Below, one piece after another: positions 7,201 to 15,772 of a stretch of 22,005 bases of DNA. Below the pieces are notes generated by a model, which was not told the DNA's origin, did no database searches, and saw only the letters and a list, made by a program, of their open reading frames with translations. This stretch comes from a virus, in IMG/VR virus record IMGVR_UViG_3300030085_001557, positions 1 to 22,005 of that record. One strand, given 5' to 3'. Numbering within the stretch: position 1 is the stretch's first letter; each line of letters opens with the position of its first letter. The position numbers and the translations under genes are program-made.

Positions 7201-10200
7201 TCTCTAACACTATTTTCAGCTGAAGCTATTGCGCCAGCCGAACCACTTATTCCTATAAAAGAGGAACTTATTGAATTGTAATTTTCTATCTGCTCTAACT
7301 TTGTTCTAAAATTTCTTATTCTTTTATCAACAGAACTAAAATTTGCAAAGTTCTCATATCTTCTGTAATCTATATTTAAATCTACGCTATCTAAACTTTG
7401 ACTTAAAAACTCATTCTTTAATTCTGTTGATATAGTTTCATCATCAGTTAGTATTTCATTTTCGTTTTTAAAATCAGAAGTTCTGGCTCTAATAGGACTT
7501 TCCACATTTGCCAAATCAGGAGACCTAAGAACCAATTTACCTTCTTCTGCAGGAATGAAGTCTACAATTTTTACAGACTCAACTACTGGTGAAGCCATTT
7601 CTTTAACTACTATACACTCATCAAACTCAGCAAAGCTTTCAGGTAAAGGTTCGTAAAGTTTGTAAACAACAGAATGTGGATAATCTCCCACACTTATTTT
7701 GTCTTGTTTAAAATTTGTTGTTAGGAATAAATTATTCTCAAACTTTAAATACGTTCTTAAATCTAAAGGATTTAAATTTAAATAACTTACTCTAAATCTT
7801 TCAAATCCATTGTCTGGTGGATTAGTTATATCATAAACTTCTGTTTCTGGATCTTCGTCATTCACTCCCAAATCTATAGCACATTGTTTGTAACTTCTAT
7901 CTAATACAACAAAAGTACCATCAGCTGAAACATCCGTTATCTGTGCTGTAAATGGTCTAAATACTTCTCTTAATGTTGATTGGTCTGTTAGTGTAAAATT
8001 CATATTCATATTATCAACCCAACTTATTCCAAATAAGTCGTTTCCAAGATTGAATGTATGTCCATATATTACAAAAATCCAATCTTCAGTTACTAACCAA
8101 TCATCAGGTATCTCTAATGTTACCGATTTTCTTTCCCAAATATTTGCTTGATTTACTGAAATTAATTCAGACCAAACAGAAGAGTAATTAAATCTAGGAG
8201 GGCTTACCACATTTTGAACCCATTGACTGCCATTCCATCTCCAAAATTCTTGAGGACTTAAAGCTCCTACTCTCGTTGGATTAGTATCAAATGAAAATTC
8301 ACCTGAGTTATCTTCATAGACTATATAACTGCTTTCACCTAAAAGACTAAGAAGTAAATTAGCATTATCAGCTGCCGGATTTCTAGGCCCACTAACCTCT
8401 TCAAAGCTCTTACTACCATCAGCACCATATCTTCTACCACATCGGTAAAAATTGTCTTCTATAGGCGTTGGGGATTCAACTCCATCTGAAGTGGTTGACT
8501 TAGACCTATACACTTGGTCTCCAGCAATATATCTATACCTACCATAACCCTGATTTTTACCAATTATAGCAGTTACACCTTCAGGAAAGTTACTACCCCA
8601 ACCTGCTGTGATAGCAGTAGGACCTGCTATGCTTCCATCTTCCAAATTACCACCATCGTCACCATCAAGCTTTGAGTAATATTGGTCACCACTAAAAAAA
8701 TAATATTTTACAATGTCGTCATCGATTTTGTAAAATACTTCTAACTCTCCATTGTTCTCTAAAACAGTATCATTTAAAGAAACTGGAGCATCTCCAGCAA
8801 CATCTTTTAGAAGCTGAACAGCACTACCATTTCTTACTTGAACTTGGTCATCGCCATAGAAAAAATATCTGTTTGAATCTTCTGTTAAACTTCCATCTTC
8901 ATTTCTATCACCATTATTATAAAAAACAACATAGTAACCACCTTTAATTCCTTCATCAGGTCCTTCACTTACTCTTTCTACAGATTGTAGAAAACCATAT
9001 CTAAATATATCTGTGTATATACTTCTTCCATTCTCTAAATACGTGGTTGTTACTCCACTAAAAAAAGAGAAAAATTTACGAAATTTAAAACTACTTAAAT
9101 TTTGTCTACCATGCTTTTGCTCCCAAATCAAATCGTCTTTAAATAATAATGTTGTTGCGTTAGTTCCTACATTACAGGCAGTTTGCCATCCATTATTTTC
9201 ATTGACTGCTGTAGTTCTTGGAAAGAATGGTTGACCATTACCTTCTAACTGATATGGGTGAGCATTTACAGCATCAGGAAATTCTGCCTGACTAACAGTA
9301 AAATTTGGTGCTACAGGAAATGGTGATTGAAATTCTGGATTTGCTATCCATTGACTTCCATTCCACATCCATTGTTGCTCAGGACTTAATTCTCCTTCTG
9401 CGTCATTTCCTACATTCGGACCCCACTCCAAAGTCAAAGGATCGTTTTGTACATTCACTTCCAATATTACCCAAGCGCCAGCTCCACCCCATATTTCAGT
9501 AGTTGCGCCCTCTATTAAATCATCTAACATAATTGATGGATATTGTAGTAGTAATCCACTAGAATTGTTAGTTGGTGGCATTTCAACTTGTGTAGCTGCA
9601 GAAAAACTATTTTCAACAAAAGTAGGTGGTGGATTTTGTATTCCAGGATTATCTTCTTGTGGTGGAGGTGCTTGTGGGTTGTAGAAACCTTCAGGTGGAT
9701 TATTATCACCAGGAGATTCTTCTGTAATCTCTGCAGTTGGATACTTTAATCTTACTGAAACACCTCTTCCGGCTATACTACCTTTTAAATCAAATTCTAT
9801 ATTAACGAAGTCACCTTCTTTTGCACCTTGACCAGTTAAAGGTAACATTGTTTGAGCAACAGCCATATATCTACTTGGAAGATCGTCAGGCCATTCGTCT
9901 AATGGTACAAAGTTCTGATTAGTATCGGGAAACTTTAAGCAAACTCCACCATTAACTCCTTCACCTCTTACAAAGTGACTATGATAACCTATATGTTCAG
10001 TACCATTGTGTGGATTGCCAGTTGAAAATGAGTTGTAACCTGAATTCCAATTATTTACTGATACAGCTTTAGAATGTAAACTACTATCCCAAGGAAAAGC
10101 ATCTCCTAATGTAATTTCATTTCCATATGTATCCATTTTAGTTGTTTCAAACGCAGGATTTTGAATTGCATTTAATGTTGTCTTTACTGGAACTTCTATT

Positions 10201-10937
10201 TCGTTAACTTTGAAAACATCTGGTATAGACAAAGTTCCATTTTTCATTTTCTTAGTAAATATAAAATCACCTTCTTGTGGTGATATAGATACCACATTAG
10301 AATCAAATAAATCAGATGAAGATTCATTTGGGTCGAAGTTAATAACTAAACCAACATCGGTTGCTATAGTAGCAGTCTGTATATCTACAAAATCATCTCT
10401 GTATGTTCCTTTTATATTTTTAGCTTTCAACCTTACTTCTGTTCTATTTGGAGAAATAGCATCAATCTGATACTTTAAATCTTCTATACTTAATTGTTCG
10501 GCTATAGTAGGATTATTTATAAATTCTTCTTCCGTTCCACTATACACTTTACCATCAGGCTGAATGTTAAATTGTTCTGTCCATACATCCCCTTCATATG
10601 GTGCTTTGTTTCTTACCAATACCGCTCTTTCATCTCCGGCTAATTTTCTAAAAAATTTGTAATTAACATTATACACACCATTGTTGAATCCAGCATCTCT
10701 TAAATGGTCTCCAACATAAAATGTTATGGTGTTGTTATCGGGATTAGTAGAAAAGTTATCAGTTGATAAATTTTTGAACTCTATCAGATTATTTGAATCA
10801 TCGTAGACTTCTAAGTAGGCAAAATCTTTATTTCCTTGAGAAGACCACAAACCATCTTCGTAGGGTTTCTCTCCTACTCTTTTATCTTGATAGGCATTTA
10901 GTAGTAGTCTATCTCTATCACTAAGTTGACTAGCCAT
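4251..10937 (-). CDS. Giant composite baseplate/tail protein (gpI/gp7-like core, LamG-like domain, basic tail)
   Basis: This 2228-residue protein takes up 30% of the window. Parts seen in order: beta-rich N-terminal region (1-400); proline-rich linker near 405-435 (QAPPPQEDNPGIQNPPP); two copies of a LSP-x(3-4)-W-x-WNGSQW motif at about 520 and 900; helical region 1140-1290; a segment at about 1325-1480 (LPEHIKENLENEVF; later FFLKNKGTVRALKGLINIYG) resembling P2 tail protein I and the T4 gp7 baseplate wedge; a concanavalin/LamG-like jelly roll at about 1490-1700 (IELRFRAASGS; IMEYRNWTETL); and a very basic, Lys/Pro-rich, probably disordered tail from about 2085. Its place after gp6 in the operon matches T4 gp7. 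It probably links the wedge to outward adhesive domains. A GAGGAG Shine-Dalgarno and TAATG overlap define the start. Confidence 0.78.
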   Translation of the reverse strand: MASQLSDRDRLLLNAYQDKRVGEKPYEDGLWSSQGNKDFAYLEVYDDSNNLIEFKNLSTDNFSTNPDNNTITFYVGDHLRDAGFNNGVYNVNYKFFRKLAGDERAVLVRNKAPYEGDVWTEQFNIQPDGKVYSGTEEEFINNPTIAEQLSIEDLKYQIDAISPNRTEVRLKAKNIKGTYRDDFVDIQTATIATDVGLVINFDPNESSSDLFDSNVVSISPQEGDFIFTKKMKNGTLSIPDVFKVNEIEVPVKTTLNAIQNPAFETTKMDTYGNEITLGDAFPWDSSLHSKAVSVNNWNSGYNSFSTGNPHNGTEHIGYHSHFVRGEGVNGGVCLKFPDTNQNFVPLDEWPDDLPSRYMAVAQTMLPLTGQGAKEGDFVNIEFDLKGSIAGRGVSVRLKYPTAEITEESPGDNNPPEGFYNPQAPPPQEDNPGIQNPPPTFVENSFSAATQVEMPPTNNSSGLLLQYPSIMLDDLIEGATTEIWGGAGAWVILEVNVQNDPLTLEWGPNVGNDAEGELSPEQQWMWNGSQWIANPEFQSPFPVAPNFTVSQAEFPDAVNAHPYQLEGNGQPFFPRTTAVNENNGWQTACNVGTNATTLLFKDDLIWEQKHGRQNLSSFKFRKFFSFFSGVTTTYLENGRSIYTDIFRYGFLQSVERVSEGPDEGIKGGYYVVFYNNGDRNEDGSLTEDSNRYFFYGDDQVQVRNGSAVQLLKDVAGDAPVSLNDTVLENNGELEVFYKIDDDIVKYYFFSGDQYYSKLDGDDGGNLEDGSIAGPTAITAGWGSNFPEGVTAIIGKNQGYGRYRYIAGDQVYRSKSTTSDGVESPTPIEDNFYRCGRRYGADGSKSFEEVSGPRNPAADNANLLLSLLGESSYIVYEDNSGEFSFDTNPTRVGALSPQEFWRWNGSQWVQNVVSPPRFNYSSVWSELISVNQANIWERKSVTLEIPDDWLVTEDWIFVIYGHTFNLGNDLFGISWVDNMNMNFTLTDQSTLREVFRPFTAQITDVSADGTFVVLDRSYKQCAIDLGVNDEDPETEVYDITNPPDNGFERFRVSYLNLNPLDLRTYLKFENNLFLTTNFKQDKISVGDYPHSVVYKLYEPLPESFAEFDECIVVKEMASPVVESVKIVDFIPAEEGKLVLRSPDLANVESPIRARTSDFKNENEILTDDETISTELKNEFLSQSLDSVDLNIDYRRYENFANFSSVDKRIRNFRTKLEQIENYNSISSSFIGISGSAGAIASAENSVREIKNNFDGFEKYMYFESSSYQSGSLGIFYDNAWPKASGNGTLRDPYVLETVNSTNAVNWFTEATTSGSLYDDENSSKLSSLLPEHIKENLENEVFLRFTDMIGQHFDSIWVYINAITDTFDRREKLTEGISKDLLYSVGRSLGWTLDDGKDLIDLPRFALGKEVTGSAYSDYSAVAERDISREIWSRIVNNMPFFLKNKGTVRALKGLINIYGIPSTILRVKEYGGPDLPDDASPQFEITRKFTKALDFKGEQYVKHSWANDTDSGRKPDTIELRFRAASGSNQILLNKDKDFILRLKNNNSTDNRGHVSFMLSGSEGYREVSSSVLPIYDGDFYSVMVSRTSGSDSVHISQSYELNVGKYDSGRSKIHLYTSNTMTITGSIGGYNGHYSGSGQIYIGGEEILSSSADGIIGVPLTGSIMEYRNWTETLNTSSFKNHIANPKAYDGNSISSSYENLVLRYSFDDNKNLAADTEGIRDVSSNQTSTVSGSHNGFTGNFFRSVVDELKSHIPSIGALRRTTNKIRIESNNLKPGEVLSPDKRSTDSVYDSAPLDSNKVGIYFAPTDVINNDIIQSVGNLNFDNFLGDPRDQTELKYRGLERVADNYWKKYTAPNNFWDYIRLLKYYDQSLYTQLRKMVPARAKPDIGLLIEPNIFERPKVITGKKPNAEERHFSSSIDVPDAVSTSGSFNIGTTITSYEAYDGMIDIFTYDTGSIVSASGDNLLKEATGSEARDRFLELRIWQRLNRVDNLYATSSIVAGDILYAEVKQPIVSGSRIYGRNQKTMPFYSSSLSASLFKAYSSSFFNVDLDNRVEESTALFRRIYSGVKNTNKTTIDGAPPVEVIVTAPSKLVSTKEAESTLKTGEGIVSKFKEKEPKKDKFEPKVIETPEDAEAQPKILGLPEPKITALNPKGLLRGLKGFNIKKIGTEERPITDAMIKREKQKKERKKLSEKTKFESTPDGKGKVIEPKLDGKGKVSKGKSGKK

Positions 10938-11245
10938 TATAACTCCTCAAAGTTTCTGTCTAAGATATTATTCACACTACTCTCATCGTCTTTGAGTTTA
11001 CCAACAGTCAAACTATGTATGTAATTTGTGCTTGGGTCTTGTGGTATAATATTTGTGTACGGATTTTCAAACAAAAGTATCGTATTGTTTTCATCTCTAA
11101 CTAATAGAGAACCATTATCAGCTGAACCTGACAATGCTGCTTGTTGTAGTAACAAATCTTTATTTTGAAGATATTGTTGCTCATCTTCATCTATTAAATT
11201 TTGATACCAAGTTAAACTTTGTAATTCTTCTTGCGTATAAGGCAT
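10937..11245 (-). CDS. Small acidic tail-operon protein of unknown function
   Basis: The 102-residue protein begins MPYTQEELQSLTWYQNLIDE, is acidic and Gln/Asn-rich, and has a helical N-terminal half followed by a short beta-like segment (GSLLVRDENNTILLFENPY). No membrane segment or enzyme motif is visible. It sits between the DNRLRE-like protein (1-base gap) and the giant tail protein (TAATG overlap), so it is co-translated with baseplate genes and its stoichiometry is probably tied to them. It may be a small wedge connector or an assembly chaperone for the giant protein. I do not recognise its family. A GGTGAG sequence about 7 bases before the ATG serves as a weak Shine-Dalgarno. Confidence 0.68.
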   Translation of the reverse strand: MPYTQEELQSLTWYQNLIDEDEQQYLQNKDLLLQQAALSGSADNGSLLVRDENNTILLFENPYTNIIPQDPSTNYIHSLTVGKLKDDESSVNNILDRNFEEL

Positions 11246-11246
11246 T

Positions 11247-12386
11247 TTATCTCACCACTTTAAATATAAAATCGTCATCAAAAAATTGTATGGTTTCTTC
11301 ATCTGTACCACTACCACTAACTATTTTAAATTCAAATTTATAATATCTCTCCGATTGTAAACCATTCATTCTAAAATTGAAATAATTGCCAGTAGAGTCA
11401 CAACTGATAACAGAACCACTTCCAAAAGGAATCATAACATCGTCTGTCTGTTCATCTATTACAGAGTAGTAAGCACCATCTCCACCTATTTGTGATTTAC
11501 TACCACTAGGTAGATATTTTACTGTTAGATATTCTGAAGCAGTATTTGAATAAGATTTGGTTGGAAATCTATTTCTACCAACTAATCTAAATTTAACTAT
11601 AGATTTCTCTTTGTACTCAGGCCTTAATCCTTTCATATAAATTTGTAAGTCATCAAAGTCTGTGGATGATAAAGGTGATAGTGAACCAGTACTAAATTTT
11701 GTATCGTACCACTCAATCTCTAATCTCGGAGAGTATATTGTATTTGTCTCTCTAGAAAAGAATGAAAAATTACCTAATCTAGTATCATCTCCTTCGGGAA
11801 CATCAATAGATAGGTTTCCAAGACTACCACTTCTCTTTACTATAAATCCATCATTTGAATATGTTCCATCTAACCATTTATTTACAACTGGAGTGACATC
11901 CATTCTCATATCTCTCGTCTGATGATTAAATGATTGTGAACCAAATACATTCTGAAACCAAGCACCACCTGAAGAAGAAACAGCTGATTCATCTGCACCC
12001 AACCAATATGTTTTACCAGTTAATCCATCTCTAAAATTCCAACTAGCTCCTTCCATAGTCTTAGGGTTATCAGCTCTAAATCCTTCACCTGGTACCCAAC
12101 TAGCACTAATCGGATAGGCAAATAAAGACTGACTATATGAAAGTTCTTGTGGATTAGCGTCATACATATTTAAATAATATTTAGCATCACTAGCTATTTG
12201 TCCTCTAGCTATTCCTTTTGTTATTTCTTCTAATTCAAATTTTATCAAAGCACGAGAAACTCTTACATTACCGCCTGACTGATTCATAGTCTTTTCTATT
12301 TCTAATATCTCATCAAGTCCTGTGTTTCTACTTTCAGATGCTTGATATATAGTTGTATCAAATTCTGGATAAATAAAATGATGCAT
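11247..12386 (-). CDS. DNRLRE/CBM-like structural protein of the baseplate
   Basis: This protein has 379 residues. The N-terminal half (about residues 1-235) has the pattern of DNRLRE-type beta-sandwich modules: an early TTIYQASESRNTGLDEILEI, then SRALIKFELEEIT, an A..YLNMYDA strand, SWVPGEGF, a GASW block, and a late VTPVVNKWLDGTYSNDGFIV. In surface proteins this domain is thought to bind carbohydrate or act as a structural spacer. The C-terminal half (about 250-379) is another beta-rich domain ending DDDFIFKVVR. It lies between gp6 and the gp7-like giant, where T4 has no equivalent, so it is probably an added peripheral component that contacts the host or decorates the wedge. AGGAG lies before the ATG, which overlaps the gp6 stop (TAATG). 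The domain assignment is by pattern recognition. Confidence 0.66.
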   Translation of the reverse strand: MHHFIYPEFDTTIYQASESRNTGLDEILEIEKTMNQSGGNVRVSRALIKFELEEITKGIARGQIASDAKYYLNMYDANPQELSYSQSLFAYPISASWVPGEGFRADNPKTMEGASWNFRDGLTGKTYWLGADESAVSSSGGAWFQNVFGSQSFNHQTRDMRMDVTPVVNKWLDGTYSNDGFIVKRSGSLGNLSIDVPEGDDTRLGNFSFFSRETNTIYSPRLEIEWYDTKFSTGSLSPLSSTDFDDLQIYMKGLRPEYKEKSIVKFRLVGRNRFPTKSYSNTASEYLTVKYLPSGSKSQIGGDGAYYSVIDEQTDDVMIPFGSGSVISCDSTGNYFNFRMNGLQSERYYKFEFKIVSGSGTDEETIQFFDDDFIFKVVR

Positions 12387-14335
12387 TAGCTATCTCCTGC
12401 TGAATCACCAATCACTCTTCCTTCAATATCTATATTAGGATATTTTAGTTCAAATATGCTTGGGTCTAATGATGGGTATACTACTCCATTTTTTGTTGCT
12501 CCTTTTATGTCATAGACATTTCCAGAGTAACCTCCTGATTCTAAAAATTTATTTTCTATTAGTACTGGTAATCCATCTTCATTGTTATCTGTTGGTGCGA
12601 TTACAGCAGAAACGCCATCTGTAAGTGATATTTGATAAGCTAAATCAGCTATGACAATTGGTTGTCCTATTTGCCACTTATCAGTATCAAAGAACTCCTT
12701 TACTGTTTGAATCGCTCTTAGAACAACTTCGTCTTTATTGTAGCCTGTTTTTGTGAGTAAGTTAAACTTTACTCCGATGTTAATTACAAATGCGTCTTTT
12801 ATATTTACAGCATCAGTAACCATTCTAAACTGAGTTAAGTAAGTTTGTATATTTTCTTTTACTGCTTGATTTACAGAAACCAATCTTTTGTTTGCATCAA
12901 ATCCTAATATGTATAAATTAAGAGCTAATGGGTTTACCACTCTGTTGTTAGAGTTAGCATCAGAACTACTGTCTAATTGTGTATCCTGCACTATATAAGC
13001 TTTTGCTATATTACCATACTTCGGAGGAAGTGCGTAAACTCTCGTTATATAATCTTCTTTAGTTACTGCTCTTTGTTGTGCTTGAAAATATGCTAGTGTA
13101 TTATTTTTAACTTCTATAATACTTTCAGAGTCTTTACCACCAGTAGCTGGTATGTTATTGTTTACAGCAACAGATGCTCTAGTTGACGATACCAATGCTG
13201 GAGATAAACCTGTTTGGTCTGTTGTAACGTTTATTTTGTTTATATTTCTTATACTATTAGACTTTACATTTTGGTCTACGCCACCACCATATCTGTAAGT
13301 AATAGTTAATTGTGTATTAGATGGAGCTTGTCCGTAAGCTTTAGTTGCCAAAAAATTAGACGGATCGAAAGCTGTATTTAAGTAAGTCGGTGAGCCTGGT
13401 AAAGATGAACCAACTTCATCGGGATTAGGAATAATCTCTTCATCAGGACTATCTGAAGTACCAGCCCCAAATCTTAATTCTGTTCTACCATCTTCTCTGA
13501 TAAACGTAGTAAATCTTCTCGATGTCTTTAAAAGTTTTAGTAGATATGGAGCTTGGTCAGCAAAGGTATACAATTGGTCATCATTTTCTTCTTTATTCTC
13601 CATATCCGTAAACACTGTATCTTGAGCTAAGAAAGGAACTTCATACCAACTATTACCATCGCTGTCTGTACAAGTTAATATCTCTGTTACATTTGATTGA
13701 GCTAAAGCTATTCTTTTATATTTCTCTGCGTTGTTAAAAGTAAAAAATTCTGTAGCTATATCACCACCACTAACTTTAACAGATTTTTTAAGTAAGTAAG
13801 TTACTGGAACATTGTTGTTACTTTCGTAGATACTAATATCTAAAGGATCGTAAGAGCTAGAAAATTTAAAATTACAATCCTCCTGCGAAACAAAGTTTAT
13901 GCCCGAATCAGAACTAACTTCCATTCCAGATTGTATAACCATAGAATATCTTAAATCAGGTTTAACTGAGTAACTAGCACCAGTGCCAGAACTTATAGCT
14001 GGTACAGTCTGAAAGACATCTAAATCAGTAGTGGCTGGTGTCGCAAGTTTTGGTTTGTATCCTAAAGATTGTGCCATATTGTAAACAGTTCTTTTTTCTT
14101 CAGCAAATGATAATAGACTTTCTTTAAATTGATTGTCTATATAATAAGATAAAACATCACCAACGTAAGAAGCCATCTCAATAAACATCATACCTGGTGA
14201 TGATTCATTAAAATCATTGTATTCTTTTGGAAAATATATTTTAGCAAATTCGATTAGATTATCTTTAAAAGATGCAAAATCTTTATTTAAATATCTAACT
14301 TCTTTTACTGATTTTTTAGGCGCTGAATATGGCAT
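12386..14335 (-). CDS. 6: Baseplate wedge protein, T4 gp6-like (baseplate J family)
   Basis: The 649-residue length is very near T4 gp6 (660). The N-terminus, YLNKDFASFKDNLIEFAKIY followed by SPGMMFIEMASYVGDVLSYY and NMAQSLGYKP, is the classic signature of the gp6/baseplate-J family. The C-terminal half contains the expected EDYITRVYALPPKYGNIAKA segment and a repeated fold around NIGVKFNLLTKTGYNKDEVV. In T4, gp6 dimers join neighbouring wedges and form the inner ring whose rearrangement triggers sheath contraction. It follows gp25 by 12 bases, the conserved order seen in many contractile systems. The start is supported by GGAG seven bases upstream of the ATG. The C-terminus ends GRVIGDSAGDS and overlaps the next gene by one base. 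Confidence 0.9.
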   Translation of the reverse strand: MPYSAPKKSVKEVRYLNKDFASFKDNLIEFAKIYFPKEYNDFNESSPGMMFIEMASYVGDVLSYYIDNQFKESLLSFAEEKRTVYNMAQSLGYKPKLATPATTDLDVFQTVPAISSGTGASYSVKPDLRYSMVIQSGMEVSSDSGINFVSQEDCNFKFSSSYDPLDISIYESNNNVPVTYLLKKSVKVSGGDIATEFFTFNNAEKYKRIALAQSNVTEILTCTDSDGNSWYEVPFLAQDTVFTDMENKEENDDQLYTFADQAPYLLKLLKTSRRFTTFIREDGRTELRFGAGTSDSPDEEIIPNPDEVGSSLPGSPTYLNTAFDPSNFLATKAYGQAPSNTQLTITYRYGGGVDQNVKSNSIRNINKINVTTDQTGLSPALVSSTRASVAVNNNIPATGGKDSESIIEVKNNTLAYFQAQQRAVTKEDYITRVYALPPKYGNIAKAYIVQDTQLDSSSDANSNNRVVNPLALNLYILGFDANKRLVSVNQAVKENIQTYLTQFRMVTDAVNIKDAFVINIGVKFNLLTKTGYNKDEVVLRAIQTVKEFFDTDKWQIGQPIVIADLAYQISLTDGVSAVIAPTDNNEDGLPVLIENKFLESGGYSGNVYDIKGATKNGVVYPSLDPSIFELKYPNIDIEGRVIGDSAGDS

Positions 14336-14347
14336 TTTCCATCTCCG

Positions 14348-14767
14348 TTAAATTATATCTATTGGTTCATAGTTTCCAAAATCTAAAGCGAGTTGTTCTT
14401 CTTCACTTGCATCCGAAGCTAAACTAAATCTGATACTAACACCTACAGTATTTCTATCAGAAAAAACAGAGTCTATCGAAACTACATTTACAAATGGTAA
14501 GAACTTTTTTATAGCAGAGTTTATAGCTTCTTCTATTTGACTTTCTACATCACCTTCTTGCTCAAATATAACTTGTCTTAAATCACATCCAAAATTAGGA
14601 TTACCTAATCGCTCTCCTTTTTGAGTGTTCAAAAGATTTCTAATATTAGATTTAGTTTGTTCTAAAGCAGTTTTAGTTCTTTTGAAGAACCCCTGACTAC
14701 CATAGTTCATTGGTAATTCTAAACCAATATATACATCTGGATCTAAATCATTTTGGATTGAACTCAT
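14348..14767 (-). CDS. 25: Baseplate wedge protein, T4 gp25-like
   Basis: The 139-residue protein matches gp25 in length (T4 gp25 is 132 residues) and has the diagnostic core NIRNLLNTQKGERLGNPNFG (residues 41-60) followed by CDLRQVIFEQ, then an acidic helix and a C-terminal strand pair (VSIRFSLASDA). gp25 sits in the inner baseplate next to gp6 and is conserved in contractile tails, R-type pyocins and type VI secretion (TssE), where it helps initiate sheath assembly. Its ATG overlaps the TGA of the upstream gene (ATGA), and gp6 follows after a short gap, which supports assembly as a unit. No departures from the family are evident. Confidence 0.9.
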   Translation of the reverse strand: MSSIQNDLDPDVYIGLELPMNYGSQGFFKRTKTALEQTKSNIRNLLNTQKGERLGNPNFGCDLRQVIFEQEGDVESQIEEAINSAIKKFLPFVNVVSIDSVFSDRNTVGVSIRFSLASDASEEEQLALDFGNYEPIDII

Positions 14768-15237
14768 CTTTTAACTTTTTCCTTTGTCTTTTTTAGTACA
14801 TCACTATAGTTTCTTGTTAAGTTACTCATCACATCTTGCACCGCTGGATTAGAGATATCTGCTCCTGCTGCTTGTGCTGTTTGAACTGCTGATACTTCTC
14901 TCTTAGTTTTATCAGGCATCATATTCCCATATCCCAAAGTCTCTGCCATCTTAGACGAATCAAAAGTTTTACCACCCATTGTTGGATACTCTTCATATTC
15001 ACTACCACCAGCAGTTTCATTTAAAATATCGTTTAACACTGGATTTTTAGTGTATGTGACTTTTTCCTTTGGTGTTTGTTTCTTTTCAGGCAAAACCTCC
15101 ATAACATCATTTTCTACGATTGAAGATTTAGTCATAGACTTGATACCCTCATTAATAAATATCTTATTTACTTCTTTTTTAACTTCTTGTTTAACTATTT
15201 CTTTAATTAAACCAATAAGTTTTGTTGTTTTAGCCAT
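14764..15237 (-). CDS. Small tail-operon protein of unknown function
   Basis: The 157-residue protein has a lysine-rich N-terminal helix (LIGLIKEIVKQEVKKEVNKI), a low-complexity middle (EYEEYPTMGGKTFDSSKMAE) and a short C-terminal helix (VQDVMSNLTRNYSDVLKKTK). It has no membrane segment and no enzyme motif. It lies between the helical 168-residue protein and gp25, overlapping gp25 by four bases, so it is probably needed in similar amounts to baseplate parts: a hub or tube accessory protein, an assembly chaperone or a small connector. AGGAG lies upstream of the ATG. This kind of protein is often seen in T4-like marine phages, but I cannot attach a function. Confidence 0.68.
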   Translation of the reverse strand: MAKTTKLIGLIKEIVKQEVKKEVNKIFINEGIKSMTKSSIVENDVMEVLPEKKQTPKEKVTYTKNPVLNDILNETAGGSEYEEYPTMGGKTFDSSKMAETLGYGNMMPDKTKREVSAVQTAQAAGADISNPAVQDVMSNLTRNYSDVLKKTKEKVKR

Positions 15238-15264
15238 AATAACTCCTGTCTTTTATATAAATAT

Positions 15265-15771
15265 CTAAATTAACATCTTTCTGTTTTCTTCAGCAATTCT
15301 TTTTTGTTGCTCTCTTCTTTCCTTTTCTTTTGCTAATTTTTTTCTTGTATTAGTTAAAAATTTATCGAAACTTTCTATTATTTTTGGTGCGACATTTAAC
15401 TCATCATCAATATCTTTTATCTCTTTTTTCAATGTGTCTATTATAAATTTTTGAGCGTATGCTATAGCGGCAGCTGCAGGGTTTAGAGCAGAACTAATAG
15501 TAGAAGCTTTTTCAGTTGTCTCAGCTACTGTTCTAGTATTATCAAAGCCAGTCTTTACTGAGTCTATACCATCTACAACATTTTGAACAGAATCTTTAAG
15601 ATTTTGAGCATCATCTATTCCCTTTTCTATTTCTTCAACTACCTTTTCAGCCTGTGGGTCTCCTTTTTTGTAAAGAGACAAAGCTGTGTCAACCTTTTTG
15701 TTTAGGTTGTCTTTTTGTTTTTTGATTTGGTCATCAATTATTTGTTTTATCTTATCTGAAGTAGCACTCAT
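15265..15771 (-). CDS. Helical coiled-coil protein of the baseplate hub region
   Basis: The 168-residue protein is almost wholly helical by composition. Long charged helices (KIKQIIDDQIKKQKDNLNKK; TRKKLAKEKERREQQKRIAE) flank a central Ala-rich, mildly hydrophobic stretch (ISSALNPAAAAIAYAQKFII, around residues 90-110). Such a layout suits a protein that oligomerises, threads a channel or stabilises the hub/spike. It lies one base after the stop of the OB-fold hub gene, with GGGGG as the Shine-Dalgarno, so it is tightly coupled to the hub. It could be an assembly chaperone or a tail-tip component. No homologous family is recognised, and the central hydrophobic stretch is too weak to call a membrane segment. 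Confidence 0.68.
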   Translation of the reverse strand: MSATSDKIKQIIDDQIKKQKDNLNKKVDTALSLYKKGDPQAEKVVEEIEKGIDDAQNLKDSVQNVVDGIDSVKTGFDNTRTVAETTEKASTISSALNPAAAAIAYAQKFIIDTLKKEIKDIDDELNVAPKIIESFDKFLTNTRKKLAKEKERREQQKRIAEENRKMLI

Positions 15772-15772
15772 A

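Noticed and set aside
9524-9709. Minus-strand 61-codon frame rich in His/Leu
   Set aside because: It is out of frame inside the giant gene over the proline-rich linker; composition arises from frame shift of the CCA/CAA codons.
10514-10521. Second TATTTATA inside the giant gene
   Set aside because: Same reason: internal to coding sequence with no start downstream.
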